Shown: positions 43,923 through 53,136 of the stretch, one piece after another
How the letters are laid out: each line of letters opens with the position of its first letter
How positions within the stretch are numbered: position 1 is the first letter of the stretch
Origin: Candidatus Sulfopaludibacter sp. SbA3
Lineage (GTDB): Bacteria; Acidobacteriota; Terriglobia; 2-12-FULL-54-10
Assembly (NCBI GenBank): GCA_945865705.1
Contig: CAMBEY010000001.1
Span: 1-53,388 of the forward strand
DNA length: 53,388 bases
Direction: 5' to 3'
Made by a program: the position numbers and the translations under genes
The notes under the pieces: generated by a model
Told to the model about the DNA's origin: nothing
What the model saw: the letters and a program-made list of their open reading frames with translations, nothing else
Databases searched by the model: none

Positions 43923-45224
43923 CTATTCCGAAGGTTCGCGGGTGATGCGGGCGCCTAGCGAGTTTAGTTTTTCTTCGATGCGCTCGTAGCCGCGGTCGAT
44001 GTGGTAGACGCGCTCGAGTATGGTCTCGCCTTGGGCGGCGAGGCCCGCCATCACCAGCGACGCGCTGGCGCGCAGATCGCTGGCGGTGATGCCTGCGCCG
44101 CTCAGCGGAGTTCTGCCGCGCACCACGGCGCGGTTGCCATCGACGCGGATGTCGGCGCCCATGCGCACCAGTTCCGGCGCGTGCATGAAGCGATTCTCAA
44201 AAATATTTTCCGTGACAACGGATATGCCCTCGGCCTGCGTGGCCAGCGCCATGTACTGCGCCTGCATGTCGGTGGGAAAGCCGGGATGCTCGGCGGTGGT
44301 CATGTCGGCGGCGCGCAGCGGGCCGGCGCCAAAGCCCGGCAACGAAGCGCGCAGGCTGGTTGCCGTGGGCGCGGTAATGGTCATGCCCGCCGCGCGGAAT
44401 TTCTCGATGACCGCCGTCAGATGATCCGGCTGGCAATCCTCCACGGTGATGTCGCCGCCGGTGATGCCCGCCGCCGCCAGAAACGTTCCGGCCTCGATGC
44501 GGTCGGGGATGATGGTATGCTCCGCGCCGCGCAATCGCTCGACGCCCTCCACTCGAATCGTGGAAGTGCCCGCGCCGGTGATCTTCGCTCCCATCTTGAT
44601 GAGCAGGTTTGCCAGGTCTTCCACTTCAGGCTCGCGCGCGGCGTTGTCGAGGATCGTCTCGCCTTCGGCCAGCGTGGCCGCCATCAGCAAATCTTCCGTG
44701 CCGGTAACCGTGATGCGGTCAAAATAAATACGCCCGCCGCGCAGCCGCTTCGAGCGTGCGATGACCATGCCGTGCTCGGTGGTAATCTCGGCGCCCAGTT
44801 TTTCGAGACCCTTGATGTGCAGGTCAATGGGCCGCGCGCCGATGGCGCAGCCGCCCGGCAGCGACACCCGCGCCTCGCCGCAGCGAGCGACCAGTGGGCC
44901 AAGAATAAGGGTCGAGGCGCGCATGGTGCGCACCTGCTCCCAGGGAACTTCCACGGTGGAGATTTTCGCGGCGTGAATTTTCAGTTGCCGCGCCGATGTC
45001 GACGGCCATGCCCAGCTCTGCTCGTCTTCCGCGATCTCCACGCCCAGCGATTTCAGCAAGCCGCAGGTGGTGCGGATGTCGCGGACAGAAGGAAGGTTGC
45101 GGAGAATCACCGGCTCATCGGTCAGCAGGCTCGCGGCGAGACACGGCAGCGCGGCATTCTTTGCGCCGCTGGTACGCACGGTGCCGCGCAGCGGCGTTCC
45201 ACCTTGAATTCGAAAACGGTCCAT
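43923..45224 (-). CDS. murA: UDP-N-acetylglucosamine 1-carboxyvinyltransferase
   Basis: First committed enzyme of peptidoglycan synthesis: adds enolpyruvate from PEP to UDP-GlcNAc. 433 residues. The start region RIQGGTPLRGTVRTSGAKNA holds the catalytic Lys-Asn of the family. The nucleophilic Cys is at residue 126 in SLPGGCAIGARPID, so the enzyme should be fosfomycin-sensitive. The C-terminus shows PGFPTDMQAQYMALA and ENRFMHAPELVRMGADI. Preceded by GTGAGG close to the ATG. Downstream of the manC-phosphomutase pair on the same strand with a 74-base gap, so co-transcription is possible. Confidence 0.97.
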   Translation of the reverse strand: MDRFRIQGGTPLRGTVRTSGAKNAALPCLAASLLTDEPVILRNLPSVRDIRTTCGLLKSLGVEIAEDEQSWAWPSTSARQLKIHAAKISTVEVPWEQVRTMRASTLILGPLVARCGEARVSLPGGCAIGARPIDLHIKGLEKLGAEITTEHGMVIARSKRLRGGRIYFDRITVTGTEDLLMAATLAEGETILDNAAREPEVEDLANLLIKMGAKITGAGTSTIRVEGVERLRGAEHTIIPDRIEAGTFLAAAGITGGDITVEDCQPDHLTAVIEKFRAAGMTITAPTATSLRASLPGFGAGPLRAADMTTAEHPGFPTDMQAQYMALATQAEGISVVTENIFENRFMHAPELVRMGADIRVDGNRAVVRGRTPLSGAGITASDLRASASLVMAGLAAQGETILERVYHIDRGYERIEEKLNSLGARITREPSE

Positions 45225-45298
45225 ATAGCCTCACGTGATATTGATGCATCGTTCATTCGAGCGTGTCCGCTTGCTAACGCGCGCGGCACTTTGACGCA

Positions 45299-46729
45299 TC
45301 ATAAATTACGAATGAGTTTCTCCGTGGCGGCCAGTGCGTCGTGAACCAGCTTCTCGGTACTGGCCTCGCAGTAGACGCGCAGCAGCGGTTCGGTGCCCGA
45401 CGGGCGCACCAGCAGCCAGCCACTGCCGCCCTGCCCATCGGCAAGATACATCTTCACGCCGTCGAGCGTCTCGCGCTGCTCCACGCTGAATCCAGCATAG
45501 CTGGTTAATCCGGCTGCCGAGGCCTGCTCGATCGCGCGCTCCTTCTGGCCTGCTTTCAGATGGAGATCGACACGACCGTAATAGTGCGGGCCGAACTCGC
45601 GATGCAACTCGTCGACCAACTCACCGAGCGACTTCCCATAATGGGCCATGGCCTCGGCCAGCAGCAAGCCATTCATCATGCCGTCGCGCTCCGGCCCGCC
45701 CAGCGCGGGAACACCGATGCCGCCGCTCTCTTCGCCGCCGATGATCACTTCGCGCGCCAGCATGTGGTCGCAGATATGTTTGAAGCCGATGGGCGTCTCG
45801 ATCAGCTCCAACCCGTGTTTCTTCGCCAGTTGATCCACCAGCTTGGTGGTGGAAAACGTCTTGACCACGGCGCCCTTCAGTTCGCGCACTTCCACCAGAT
45901 ATTGCAGCAGAATGGCGAAGATACGATGCGAGTCGATGAAGCGTCCGTCGCGATCCACCGCGCCGATGCGGTCGGCGTCGCCATCGGTGGCAAATCCGGC
46001 GTCGGCCTGTCGCTCGACCACGGCCTTTTGCAGCGCGGCGATGTGTGGCTCGATCGGCTCGGGATGCAGCCCGCCGAAAAGTGGGTCCGCCTCGCCATGT
46101 ATCTCCGTGCTGCGAATCTTGTAGCGAGTGAAGAGCCGCTGGAAATGTCCGCGCGCCGCGCCGTACAGTGGATCGACGACAAACTGAAAACCGCGCCGGG
46201 CGATGGCATCCAGATGAATTACCTTCTCGAGATGCGCCAGGTACGGCGCAACGAGATCGACCTCTTCGAGAGCGGCGGGCGGGCGGCGCAAGGAATCCTC
46301 GGCGGCCACCCCGGGCAGAACGGCTTCAACTTTTTTGATGATCTCCGGGCCCGCTGAGCCGCCGTAGCTGGCCTTGAACTTGAAGCCGTTCCAGGCCCAG
46401 GGATTGTGGCTCGCGGTGATGACGATGCCTCCGGCGAGCTGATGCTGGCGGATGGCGCAGGCCACCGCCGGAGTGGGAGCATAGCTCGATCCAAGATGCG
46501 CGGGAATGCCTGCGGCGGCGATGGTTTCGGCAGCGGCACGCGCAAAGCGCTCGCTCATGAATCGACAGTCATAACCAATGGCCACACCCTTATCGGCATC
46601 GCCCGTGTCGATAAGATATTGGGCCACGCCGCGCGCTGCCCAGCGGACGTTATCGAACGTGTAATCTTCGGCGATCAGCGCGCGCCAGCCGTCGGTGCCG
46701 AATTTAATGGGACAGGTTGGAGAGGTCAC
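45299..46729 (-). CDS. Phosphoglucomutase/phosphomannomutase family protein
   Basis: Alpha-D-phosphohexomutase of 476 residues that moves phosphate between C6 and C1 of glucose or mannose. Motifs in order: IKFGTDGWRALIAEDYT, the phosphoserine at 107 in VITASHNPWAWNGFKFKA, the metal loop GFATDGDADRIGAVD, the sugar loop GGEESGGIG, and the phosphate-binding LVRPSGTEPLLRVYCEA. The GTG start overlaps the manC stop by four bases (GTGA), so the two are co-translated. With the GDP-mannose enzyme it suggests a phosphomannomutase role (ManB), but the sequence alone does not separate glucose from mannose. A pgm-type function is possible. Confidence 0.9.
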   Translation of the reverse strand: MTSPTCPIKFGTDGWRALIAEDYTFDNVRWAARGVAQYLIDTGDADKGVAIGYDCRFMSERFARAAAETIAAAGIPAHLGSSYAPTPAVACAIRQHQLAGGIVITASHNPWAWNGFKFKASYGGSAGPEIIKKVEAVLPGVAAEDSLRRPPAALEEVDLVAPYLAHLEKVIHLDAIARRGFQFVVDPLYGAARGHFQRLFTRYKIRSTEIHGEADPLFGGLHPEPIEPHIAALQKAVVERQADAGFATDGDADRIGAVDRDGRFIDSHRIFAILLQYLVEVRELKGAVVKTFSTTKLVDQLAKKHGLELIETPIGFKHICDHMLAREVIIGGEESGGIGVPALGGPERDGMMNGLLLAEAMAHYGKSLGELVDELHREFGPHYYGRVDLHLKAGQKERAIEQASAAGLTSYAGFSVEQRETLDGVKMYLADGQGGSGWLLVRPSGTEPLLRVYCEASTEKLVHDALAATEKLIRNL

Positions 46730-47862
46730 AGCAACTCTTTCCTTCGCGCCAATTCAAGCTGCTTCACTAATTGTGAAACGTCCTGTGCGCGATCGCGCCG
46801 AGCCACCAACAGGGCGCCACCGGTTTCCACGATCACCAGATCCGTAATGCCGATGGCCGCGAATAACTTTCCGGGCACATCCACCAGCAGGCCGCTGGAA
46901 TCGATCAGCAACGATTCACTGCGCAAGGCATTCGACTGAGAATCCCTTGGGAGCAGGTCGTAGACCGCGTTCCAACTGCCCACATCGCTCCAGCCCACCT
47001 CGCACGGGATGCCCACAATGCCGCGCGCTTTTTCGAGTACCGCGAAGTCCACCGAGATATTCTCGCAGTCCGGATACAGCTCTCGCAACACGCGCTGGCC
47101 GCGGCCCACGGAGGATGTCGCCATGCGCTCACCGATTTTATTCAGTACGGATGCGGTTGCGGGAAGGTGCTGTTGCAATAGTTCACGAAACAACGATGCT
47201 CGCCAAAAGAACATTCCACTGTTCCAGAAAAAGCGTCCGGCCTTCAGATAACGCTGGGCCACACTTAACTTGGGCTTCTCGCGGAAACGCAACACGGGCA
47301 GCGCCTGCGAATTGCGGCGAGCCGGGCGCGCGGAAAACTCCATGTAGCCATAGCCCGTCTCGGGCCAGCGCGGAGCAATCCCCAGCACGACAATCTTATG
47401 GCGCGCGGCCTGCGCCACGGCCAGCCGGAGGACTTTCAGAAACGCGCGCTCGTCTGCAATGGTCTGATCAGAGGGAAACATGCCGAGCACCGCATCGGGA
47501 TCACGCCGCAAAATCAGTTCGGCGGCCAGACCCGCGCACGGCCCTGTGTTGCGCTGGACCGGTTCGGCAATGATCTGCTCGGGCGGCACGCCAGGCAACT
47601 GCTTGCGGACCTGCTTGAGCAGCAGCTCGTTGGTGAACACCCAGATGCGCTCGGCGGGAATCAGCGGAGCAACTCGCGAGACCGTCTGTTGCAACAAGCT
47701 CGCACCGCCGAAAAAATTCATCAACTGTTTCGGATGCGCGGCACGGCTGCGCGGCCAGAAGCGCGTGCCTCGGCCGCCGGCAAGTATCACACCGTGGAGG
47801 TGCGAGTGGAGCGCAGCCGAGTTGGAGGCGACCTTCGTAGTTTTCATGAACGAATCATTCAA
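46726..47862 (-). CDS. manC: Mannose-1-phosphate guanylyltransferase
   Basis: Makes GDP-mannose from mannose-1-phosphate and GTP. 378 residues, the monofunctional form without the C-terminal isomerase domain. The nucleotide-binding motif is GVILAGGRGTRFWPRSRAAH with the Lys in PKQLMNFFGGASLLQQT. Other marks are GMFPSDQTIADE, IAPRWPETGYGYMEF, RFFWNSGMFFWRASLF and CEVGWSDVGSWNAVYDLLP. The start is either the ATG at 47862 or an ATG five codons later. It leads into the mutase by a four-base overlap, giving a GDP-sugar supply module for polysaccharide or glycan synthesis. Confidence 0.93.
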   Translation of the reverse strand: MNDSFMKTTKVASNSAALHSHLHGVILAGGRGTRFWPRSRAAHPKQLMNFFGGASLLQQTVSRVAPLIPAERIWVFTNELLLKQVRKQLPGVPPEQIIAEPVQRNTGPCAGLAAELILRRDPDAVLGMFPSDQTIADERAFLKVLRLAVAQAARHKIVVLGIAPRWPETGYGYMEFSARPARRNSQALPVLRFREKPKLSVAQRYLKAGRFFWNSGMFFWRASLFRELLQQHLPATASVLNKIGERMATSSVGRGQRVLRELYPDCENISVDFAVLEKARGIVGIPCEVGWSDVGSWNAVYDLLPRDSQSNALRSESLLIDSSGLLVDVPGKLFAAIGITDLVIVETGGALLVARRDRAQDVSQLVKQLELARRKELL

Positions 47863-47930
47863 TCCGCGGCCATCAGTGGCTATGTGCGGCTATCCGTAAC
47901 TATCAGGGGTGATCCGCAGCTATCCGCGCG
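47863..47930. repeat. Degenerate GGCTATCCG-type repeats upstream of manC
   Basis: Several units of about 12-15 bases built on GCGGCTATCCGTAACTATC and GATCCGCAGCTATCCGCG. They occupy the region where the manC promoter should lie. Non-coding; meaning unknown. Confidence 0.5.
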
Positions 47931-48118
47931 CATTCTCTCTCCGCATTATCAGGAACGGAAGGCAGTCAACCGTCGGGCAACAAATTACTATTCTAACGGT
48001 TTTTCCCGCTTGGCAGGCGGACACCTGTTTGGGACTAGTGATAAACTAAGGGCGCACGGCCCAATTCAAGCGAGCAATTAAAAATCTGCGCGCTGCGCAG
48101 CGGGAGGAAGCCATCAGT

Positions 48119-48889
48119 ATTCGTTTTGCGGTGCTGGGCAGCGGCAGCGGCGGAAACTGCACGTTCCTGGCCACGGGAAAAGTAAAGATTCTGGTGGACG
48201 CCGGCTTCAGTGGCCGCGAGACTGAGCGACGGCTAGCGGGCATCGGCGAGCGGCTGGAATCGCTGTCGGCGATTTTGATTACGCACGAGCACTCGGACCA
48301 TGTGGGCGGGCTGGGCCGGCTCGCCAAGAAGTACCGCATTCCGGTGTATATAACGGCTGCGACGCGCGCGGCGCTGTCGCCCCAGATTGAATTGCCCGTG
48401 GTAGAAACCATCGCGCCAGGCCAGGAATTTCAGATCGCCGATCTGACCATTGAGCCGTTCACCATCCCGCACGACGCGGTCGATCCGGTGGCGTATCGCT
48501 TCACGGCGGCCGGGGTTCGCGTGGCGCTGGCGACTGATTTGGGGTATTTGCCGGAGAATGTGAAGCACTACCTGCGCGGCTGTCAGGCGATGATCCTGGA
48601 GTCGAATCACGATCTGGAGATGCTGCGCAGCGGGCCCTATCCATGGCATCTGAAGCAGCGAGTGATGGGCCGGACCGGGCATCTTTCGAATACGGCGCTC
48701 GGCGAATTCCTGCGCGACGAGTTTGACGGCGAAGCGCAGACGGTGATTCTGGCGCATCTGAGCGAGCAGAACAATCATCCGCAGATCGCGCAGATGGAGG
48801 CCGCCGCCGCGCTGGAGACCCGCAACCGCCCGCAAACCCGGGTGGTGATTAGCCAGCAAGACGAAGCCAGCGAATTATTTGAGTATTGA
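48119..48889 (+). CDS. MBL-fold metallo-hydrolase, YycJ/WalJ-like
   Basis: Metallo-beta-lactamase-fold hydrolase of about 256 residues. The start region RFAVLGSGSGGNCTFLATGK and the metal motif LITHEHSDHVGGLGRLAKKY match the YycJ/WalJ group, which is linked to DNA repair or the cell wall in Firmicutes. A later strand has ATDLGYLPENV and HLSEQNNHPQIAQ. The first ATG/GTG/TTG in frame is the GTG at 48131, which would remove the start of the first strand. GGGAGGAAG at 48102-48110 instead points to the AUU at 48119 as the initiation codon, a rare type. The call is firm, the start is not. Confidence 0.88.
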   Translation: MRFAVLGSGSGGNCTFLATGKVKILVDAGFSGRETERRLAGIGERLESLSAILITHEHSDHVGGLGRLAKKYRIPVYITAATRAALSPQIELPVVETIAPGQEFQIADLTIEPFTIPHDAVDPVAYRFTAAGVRVALATDLGYLPENVKHYLRGCQAMILESNHDLEMLRSGPYPWHLKQRVMGRTGHLSNTALGEFLRDEFDGEAQTVILAHLSEQNNHPQIAQMEAAAALETRNRPQTRVVISQQDEASELFEY

Positions 48890-48920
48890 AGAAGCGTAAT
48901 TTTTTGATAGAGGTGATGCT

Positions 48921-50216
48921 TTGATAGCCCGTTATACGCGCCCTGCAATGGGCGCTGTCTGGAGCGAGGAAAACAAGTTTCGCAAGTGGCTGGAAGTGGA
49001 GATAGCCGCCGCCGAGGTGCTCGCCGAGCAGGGCGAGATTCCCGTCGAGGCCGCGCGCGCCATCCGCGAGAAGGCGCGCTTTGATGTGCGTCGCATCAAC
49101 GAGATTGAAGCCGAGGTGAAGCATGACGTGATCGCCTTCACCACGGCCGTGTCAGAAAATCTTGGCCCGGAGTCGCGCTATCTGCACTATGGGCTGACCT
49201 CCAATGACGTAGTGGATACGGCGCAGAACCTATTGCTGCGCGAGGCCTCGGCGATCATCATGGAGGGTCTGCGTAAGCTCAGCGACGTGCTCAAGCGCCG
49301 CGCGCTGGAGTTTCAGCACACGGTCATGATTGGCCGCACGCACGGCGTACACGCCGAACCCATCACCTTTGGATTGAAATTCGCCAACTGGTATTCCGAG
49401 ACGCAGCGCAACATCGCGCGCATGGAGGACGCCGCCACACAGATGGCCGTGGGGAAAATTTCCGGCGCGGTGGGTACTTTCGCGCACGTTGGCCCCGAGG
49501 TGGAAGATAAGATTTGCGCGCGGCTGGGACTCGCGCCAGCGGCGATATCGAGCCAGGTGATTCAGCGCGATCGCCACGCGCATTACGTCTCCACGCTGGC
49601 CTTGATTACCGCCACGCTCGATAAGATCGCGCTCGAGATTCGCGGCCTGCAACGGACGGAAGTGCGCGAGGCGGAGGAGTTCTTCGGCAGTGGACAAAAA
49701 GGCTCTTCGGCCATGCCGCACAAGCGCAATCCCGTAACCTGCGAGCAGATATGCGGACTGGCGCGCGTGGTTCGCAGCAACGCGCAGGCAGCGCTTGAGA
49801 ATGTGGCCCTGTGGCATGAGCGCGACATCTCGCACTCGTCGGTCGAGCGCATCATCCTTCCTGACAGCACCATCCTGACTGACTATCTGCTGGATCGCAC
49901 CACGCGCATTATCGACCAGTTGCTGGTCTATCCCGAGCGCATGATCAAGAATCTGGAGATGACCCGCGGCTTGGTATTTTCCGGCCAACTGTTGCTCGAC
50001 CTGACCACCAAGGGCGCGTTGCGCGAGCAGGCTTATCTGTGGGTGCAGCGCAACGCCATGCGCGCCTGGCAGAACGGCGAGGATTTCCGTGCGCTGGTCG
50101 GCGCCGATGCGGACATCGCGCGCACACTTAGCTCAGCCGAGATCGACAAGGCTTTCTCCGTGCAGCGCCAATTGCGCAACGTGGATGCCATCTTCAAGCG
50201 CGTGTTTGGAGATTGA
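48921..50216 (+). CDS. purB: Adenylosuccinate lyase
   Basis: Purine-synthesis lyase that cleaves SAICAR and adenylosuccinate, releasing fumarate. 431 residues. Marks: RYTRPAMGAVWSEENKFRKW at the N-terminus, KHDVIAFTTAVSENLG, the His in MIGRTHGVHAEPITFGLK, and the mobile signature loop GSSAMPHKRNPVTCEQICGL with the catalytic Ser. The TTG start at 48921 has AGAGGTGA just upstream. It follows the MBL gene by 31 bases and the secreted-protein gene comes 69 bases later. Confidence 0.97.
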   Translation: MIARYTRPAMGAVWSEENKFRKWLEVEIAAAEVLAEQGEIPVEAARAIREKARFDVRRINEIEAEVKHDVIAFTTAVSENLGPESRYLHYGLTSNDVVDTAQNLLLREASAIIMEGLRKLSDVLKRRALEFQHTVMIGRTHGVHAEPITFGLKFANWYSETQRNIARMEDAATQMAVGKISGAVGTFAHVGPEVEDKICARLGLAPAAISSQVIQRDRHAHYVSTLALITATLDKIALEIRGLQRTEVREAEEFFGSGQKGSSAMPHKRNPVTCEQICGLARVVRSNAQAALENVALWHERDISHSSVERIILPDSTILTDYLLDRTTRIIDQLLVYPERMIKNLEMTRGLVFSGQLLLDLTTKGALREQAYLWVQRNAMRAWQNGEDFRALVGADADIARTLSSAEIDKAFSVQRQLRNVDAIFKRVFGD

Positions 50217-50285
50217 GCCATAGTGGCAGAAGAACGTTTGAGAACCCAATAGCCAGCGTGACTGGTGCGGGAGAGGAGAATTAGA

Positions 50286-51266
50286 ATGAGCAAGCAACTG
50301 ATCGGGGGGATGGCCATCGCGTTGTGGATGGCGATGCACAGCCTGGCCGTGGCGCAGGAGGCCGCGCCAACCGCGGCGGCCTCGGGCGACGTATATGCCG
50401 ACATTCCGCTCACCCGCGTCAGCATGGTGGTGCCGGAGGGTTTCACGCTCGTGCCCGGCTTCCCCGGCGTTACTCGCGCCGACCGCGGAGCTTCCATCGT
50501 GATTACGGAAGTGCCCGGGCCGTTCAGCGAAGTGATGGATAGCTTCACGCAGGGAGTCGGAACCGACCGTTCCATGCGCATGGTGAAGTCCGAGCAGGTG
50601 CAGGTGAACGGCGTGGAGGGCACGCTCATGGTCATCGCGCGCACCGATCAGGGCACGGTGTTTCATAACTGGCTGCTGCTGTTTGGTCAGGGTCCATCCA
50701 CGGTGATGGTCGCGGCAACGGTGCCGGAGAAGGCCGAGGCCGAGCTTGCCCCATCGTTACGCGCCAGCATGGTGGGCGTCAAATGGGACCCCACCAAAAC
50801 GATTGATCCGTTCTCCGGACTTAGCTTTAAACTGAATTTGGACGATGCCTTCGAGATTCGTGGACGACGCCCCGGCGGCGTGCTGCTGGCGCGCAAGGAA
50901 GCCGAAGAGGCGCTCACGCCCGACGAACCGATCGTATTGATTTTCCCCTCCGATGCCACCGTAGTGGCACCGATTGAGACCTTCGCCAAGGCGGAACTCA
51001 CCGCCAACTCGCAGTTCACTGAAATCACCAACATGATGGAAAGGGCCACCAAGGTTGGCGAATTCAACGCTTACGAAATCACCGCGGAAGCCAAGGAAGC
51101 ATCGCAGCAAGTCCCGGTACGCATCTACCTTATGGTCGTGCGCACGGCAAAGAATGACATGGTGATCGAAGGATTTGTCTCACCGGAAAAGTGGGAACAG
51201 TATCTGCCGGCGTTCCGTTCCATGGCCACCAGCTACACGGAAACGCCGGTTCCGGACCATCACTAA
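50286..51266 (+). CDS. Hypothetical secreted protein
   Basis: 326 residues from the ATG at 50286, which follows GGAGAGGAG by seven bases. The N-terminus (IGGMAIALWMAMHSLAVAQE) is a clear signal peptide with an AQ-E cleavage site. The mature part is beta-rich: VSMVVPEGFTLVPGFPGV, GASIVITEVPGPF, and a second similar half starting SFKLNLDDAFEIRG, suggesting two related domains. No cysteine or known catalytic motif. I do not recognise the family. It ends in its own terminator 26 bases downstream. Confidence 0.8.
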   Translation: MSKQLIGGMAIALWMAMHSLAVAQEAAPTAAASGDVYADIPLTRVSMVVPEGFTLVPGFPGVTRADRGASIVITEVPGPFSEVMDSFTQGVGTDRSMRMVKSEQVQVNGVEGTLMVIARTDQGTVFHNWLLLFGQGPSTVMVAATVPEKAEAELAPSLRASMVGVKWDPTKTIDPFSGLSFKLNLDDAFEIRGRRPGGVLLARKEAEEALTPDEPIVLIFPSDATVVAPIETFAKAELTANSQFTEITNMMERATKVGEFNAYEITAEAKEASQQVPVRIYLMVVRTAKNDMVIEGFVSPEKWEQYLPAFRSMATSYTETPVPDHH

Positions 51267-51291
51267 TACCTTGTGATGCGTCCAGGCTGAG

Positions 51292-51320
51292 AAGGTGGTC
51301 GCACTTTGCGACCACCTTTT
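51292..51320 (+). terminator. Rho-independent terminator of the secreted-protein gene
   Basis: A 12-bp perfect stem (AAGGTGGTCGCA / TGCGACCACCTT) with a three-base loop, running into TTTT on the plus strand. It lies between two convergent genes and ends three bases before the larB stop. On the minus strand no T-run follows. Confidence 0.85.
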
Positions 51321-51322
51321 GA

Positions 51323-52069
51323 CTACAGTCTGTTGATGAGCGCGGCCAGGCAGCCGGCGCCGAAGCCGTTGTCGATGTTAACCACGGCCACGTTGCTCGA
51401 GCAGCTATTCAACATACCGAGCAGCGCGGTTACGCCGCCGAAGCTGGCCCCGTAACCGATGCTGGTGGGCACGGCGATCACCGGAGCGGCGACTAATCCG
51501 GCGACCACGCTGGGCAGCGCGCCCTCCATTCCCGCCGCGCAAATGATCACGCGCGCCGCGGTAAGTTGCTCGTGGTGGTGGAACAGCCGATGAATCCCCG
51601 CCACGCCCACGTCGTAGATATGGGCGACTTCATTGCCCAGCAGTTCCGCCGTGATGACCGCCTCCTCCGCCACAGGAATATCCGACGATCCCGCCGAGAC
51701 CACCAGAATTTTTCCCTTGCCGTGCAACTCGTGATCGCGATGAATGGCGATGCAGCCGGAGAGCGGGTGGAAAACGGCGAGCTTCGTCATACGTTTCAAG
51801 CGTGCGGCCGCCACCGCGCTGGCACGCGTTACCAGCACGTTTGGCGAGCGCTTCATCATTTGCCGCACAATACGCTCGATCTGTTCCGGCGTCTTCCCCG
51901 CTCCGTAGACCGTCTCGGTCATGCCCTGTCGCAACATGCGATGATGATCGATTTTGGCGAAATCAAGGTCTTCGAACGGCAGATGCTTTAGCTTGGCGGC
52001 GGCACGCAGCGGAGTGAGCTTGCCGCTGCGCACATCCTCGAGCAGTTTGAGAATCTGACGTTCCGTCAT
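51323..52069 (-). CDS. larB: LarB, nickel-pincer cofactor biosynthesis carboxylase
   Basis: Carboxylase/hydrolase acting on nicotinic acid adenine dinucleotide, the first step of the nickel-pincer cofactor. 248 residues from the ATG at 52069, giving the typical start TERQILKLLEDVRSGKLTP; the longer frame to 52210 is not homologous. The N-terminal helical part includes KHLPFEDLDFAKIDHHRMLR. The C-terminal AIR-carboxylase-like domain has VVSAGSSDIPVAEEAVITAE, CAAGMEGALPSVVAGL and VPTSIGYGASFGGVTALLGM, then NIDNGFGAG. It complements larC 11 kb upstream. Divergent from the ubiA gene by 129 bases. Confidence 0.93.
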   Translation of the reverse strand: MTERQILKLLEDVRSGKLTPLRAAAKLKHLPFEDLDFAKIDHHRMLRQGMTETVYGAGKTPEQIERIVRQMMKRSPNVLVTRASAVAAARLKRMTKLAVFHPLSGCIAIHRDHELHGKGKILVVSAGSSDIPVAEEAVITAELLGNEVAHIYDVGVAGIHRLFHHHEQLTAARVIICAAGMEGALPSVVAGLVAAPVIAVPTSIGYGASFGGVTALLGMLNSCSSNVAVVNIDNGFGAGCLAALINRL

Positions 52070-52198
52070 CTGAATTGCCCCGATACCGTATAATAAAGTT
52101 CCGCCGCGCCAGGCACCCAAATTGTCAGGCACCCGCTTTGCCAGGCCCAGGGTTGATTGTACACGGGCCGCGCCCGGCGGGATGGCCCAGACTATACG

Positions 52199-53110
52199 AT
52201 GACTATGCAATCCAGATCACCAGACTCCTCTTCGGTCCGGCCCCTGTCCGGTTGGCGCAATTTTCGCGTCACTCTGGAGATGATCAAGGTGGAACACTCC
52301 ATCTTCGCGCTGCCGTTTGCGCTGATCGGCGGACTGCTCGCCGCGCGCGGATGGCCCACGGGCCATCAGCTCTTGTGGATTATCGTCGCCATGATCGGCG
52401 CGCGCTCGGCGGCGATGAGTTTCAACCGCCTTGTAGACCGCCGCATTGACGCCGCCAATCCACGCACCGCCGGTCGCGCGCTGCCCGCCGGACAACTGAG
52501 CGTAGCGTACGTCGCCGGGTTCGCCGTGATTTCTTCGGCGGTCCTGGTCCTCGCCGCGGCGCGACTGAATCGATTGGCATTGTTACTTTCTCCCTTGGCC
52601 CTGGTCATTTTATTCGCATACTCCTACACCAAGCGCTTCACTTTCCTGTCGCACCTCGTACTCGGGTTCTGCCTGGGCATCGCGCCCGCCGCCGCCTGGA
52701 TCGCCGTGCGCGGCACGCTGGACGGGGAGATACTTCTGCTCACCGGCGCGGTAACGCTGTGGACGGCAGGCTTTGACGTGCTCTACGCCTGCCAGGATAT
52801 CGACTTTGATCGGCGCACCGGACTGCACAGTATTCCGCAACGCTGGGGGATTGCGCGTTCGCTTCATGTCGCCATCTTATTTCACATCCTGATGCTGGGG
52901 TTGCTGATCTGGCTGGCCTGGATTTCACAACTTGGCTGGCTCAGTTTTCTGGGACTCGGCGTGGTTGGAGCACTGCTAGTCTATGAGCACAGCTTAGTGA
53001 AAGCGGACGATCTTTCAAAGTTGGACGCCGCGTTCTTCACCACCAACGGCTGGATCGGCGTGCTCTTGTTGCTCTTCTGGAGCACTGATATACTCTGGTT
53101 CTTAAAGTAG
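52199..53110 (+). CDS. UbiA-family prenyltransferase
   Basis: Integral membrane aromatic prenyltransferase with about eight helices, 303 residues from the ATG at 52199. The first Asp-rich region is FNRLVDRRIDAANPRTAGRA and the second is YACQDIDFDRRTGLHSIPQR, the pair that binds the prenyl diphosphate and magnesium. VEHSIFALPFALIGGLLAAR is typical of the 4-hydroxybenzoate octaprenyltransferase group. It most likely serves menaquinone or ubiquinone synthesis; in bacteria using the futalosine route the matching gene is mqnP. The product cannot be fixed from sequence. Confidence 0.88.
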   Translation: MTMQSRSPDSSSVRPLSGWRNFRVTLEMIKVEHSIFALPFALIGGLLAARGWPTGHQLLWIIVAMIGARSAAMSFNRLVDRRIDAANPRTAGRALPAGQLSVAYVAGFAVISSAVLVLAAARLNRLALLLSPLALVILFAYSYTKRFTFLSHLVLGFCLGIAPAAAWIAVRGTLDGEILLLTGAVTLWTAGFDVLYACQDIDFDRRTGLHSIPQRWGIARSLHVAILFHILMLGLLIWLAWISQLGWLSFLGLGVVGALLVYEHSLVKADDLSKLDAAFFTTNGWIGVLLLLFWSTDILWFLK

Positions 53111-53136
53111 ACAGGCAGTTGCGAACGCGGGTTTGC

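Noticed and set aside
44001..45344. 447-residue plus-strand open frame
   Set aside because: Antisense shadow of murA and the following gap; no recognisable motif and Arg/Ala-rich composition.
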